DNA from: Candidatus Zixiibacteriota bacterium
GTDB lineage: Bacteria; Zixibacteria; MSB-5A5; GN15; FEB-12
Length of the DNA: 6,740 nt
Direction of reading: 5' to 3'
Assembly: GCA_003641405.1 (NCBI GenBank)
Contig: QNAF01000145.1
Coordinates: 1-6,740, forward strand
Shown: positions 6,638 through 6,740 of the stretch, in pieces
Layout of the letters: the number at the start of each line of letters is the position of its first letter
How positions within the stretch are numbered: the first letter of the stretch is position 1
The notes under the pieces: model-generated
Seen by the model: the letters and a program-made list of their open reading frames with translations, nothing else
Databases searched by the model: none
What the model was told of the DNA's origin: nothing
Position numbers and translations under genes: made by a program

Positions 6638-6740
6638 TCAGAAAAGCTCCAGTTTCAGATTAACATACCTGCCGGGATTGGCCCTTACGTCAGTGATAAG
6701 GTCGTCGAGATTGTCCGCGGTGCGGCGCAGGTCGTCATAC
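6638..6740 (-). CDS. MCE/MlaD-family lipid transporter substrate-binding protein, C-terminal end only
   Basis: Only the last 33 codons and the TGA stop (6640-6638) are in the window; the frame is open to the window edge. The visible residues start YDDLRRTADNLDDL and continue to RANPGRYVNLKLELF. This is the characteristic C-terminus of MlaD-like MCE proteins, in which a helix of the form L-x-x-L-x-x-D-x-x-x-N-P-x-R-Y-V precedes a short hydrophobic end. Such proteins are anchored in the inner membrane and carry lipids between the membranes as part of an ABC-type Mla system. The stop is one base from the GH57 start, so the two genes are probably co-transcribed. The fragment is short and too short to assign a specific mla gene, but the motif is distinctive. 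Confidence 0.75.
   Translation of the reverse strand, partial: YDDLRRTADNLDDLITDVRANPGRYVNLKLELF
6647..6650 (-). promoter_or_regulatory. Ribosome binding site of the GH57 gene
   Basis: GGAG on the minus strand lies ten bases before the ATG at 6636, inside the last codons of the upstream MCE gene. The spacing is a little long. It supports this start, which also gives the expected MGKFKLAFGIHNHQP N-terminus of GH57 enzymes. Confidence 0.5.

Overview
The window is a stretch of ordinary bacterial chromosome in which every supported gene lies on the minus strand. In transcription order (high to low coordinates) they are: the 3' end of an MCE/MlaD-family lipid-transport gene, a GH57 alpha-amylase/4-alpha-glucanotransferase, a 218-bp gap with two structured hairpins, a sirtuin deacylase, a large TPR lipoprotein, pyrK, and the 5' part of a class 1B dihydroorotate dehydrogenase gene (pyrD). 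I see no tRNA, rRNA, CRISPR array, IS element, phage gene or broken gene. Coding density is high, and every plus-strand reading frame looks like a shadow of these genes.

The organism is probably a diderm (outer-membrane) bacterium: it has an MlaD-type MCE protein and a lipoprotein with BamD/YfiO-like repeats. The lipoprotein N-terminus after the lipid cysteine (a YFNTFFNAKK stretch) resembles lipoproteins I associate with the FCB superphylum and its uncultured relatives (Zixibacteria-, Calditrichaeota- or Marinimicrobia-like lineages). That placement is from memory and unverified. GC content looks moderate, around half by eye, with no block of deviant composition.

There are two apparent transcription units. 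Upstream (6740 to about 4385), mlaD-like and GH57 genes are separated by one base, and the unit ends in a strong nested hairpin. Downstream (4240 to 1), the sirtuin gene is followed after 82 bp by the lipoprotein gene. The lipoprotein, pyrK and pyrD are then joined by two successive 4-base ATGA stop/start overlaps, a classic sign of translational coupling. PyrK and PyrD together form the NAD-linked dihydroorotate dehydrogenase of de novo pyrimidine synthesis. The GH57 enzyme acts on alpha-1,4-glucans, and the sirtuin removes acyl groups from protein lysines using NAD.

The most notable points are: two 43-45-nt hairpins of identical architecture but different sequence in the 4241-4458 gap; a TPR lipoprotein that appears to end in a TonB-C-like domain and is translationally coupled to pyrimidine genes; and class III (desuccinylase-type) specificity residues in the sirtuin. 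I found no convincing novel defence, mobile or RNA system.
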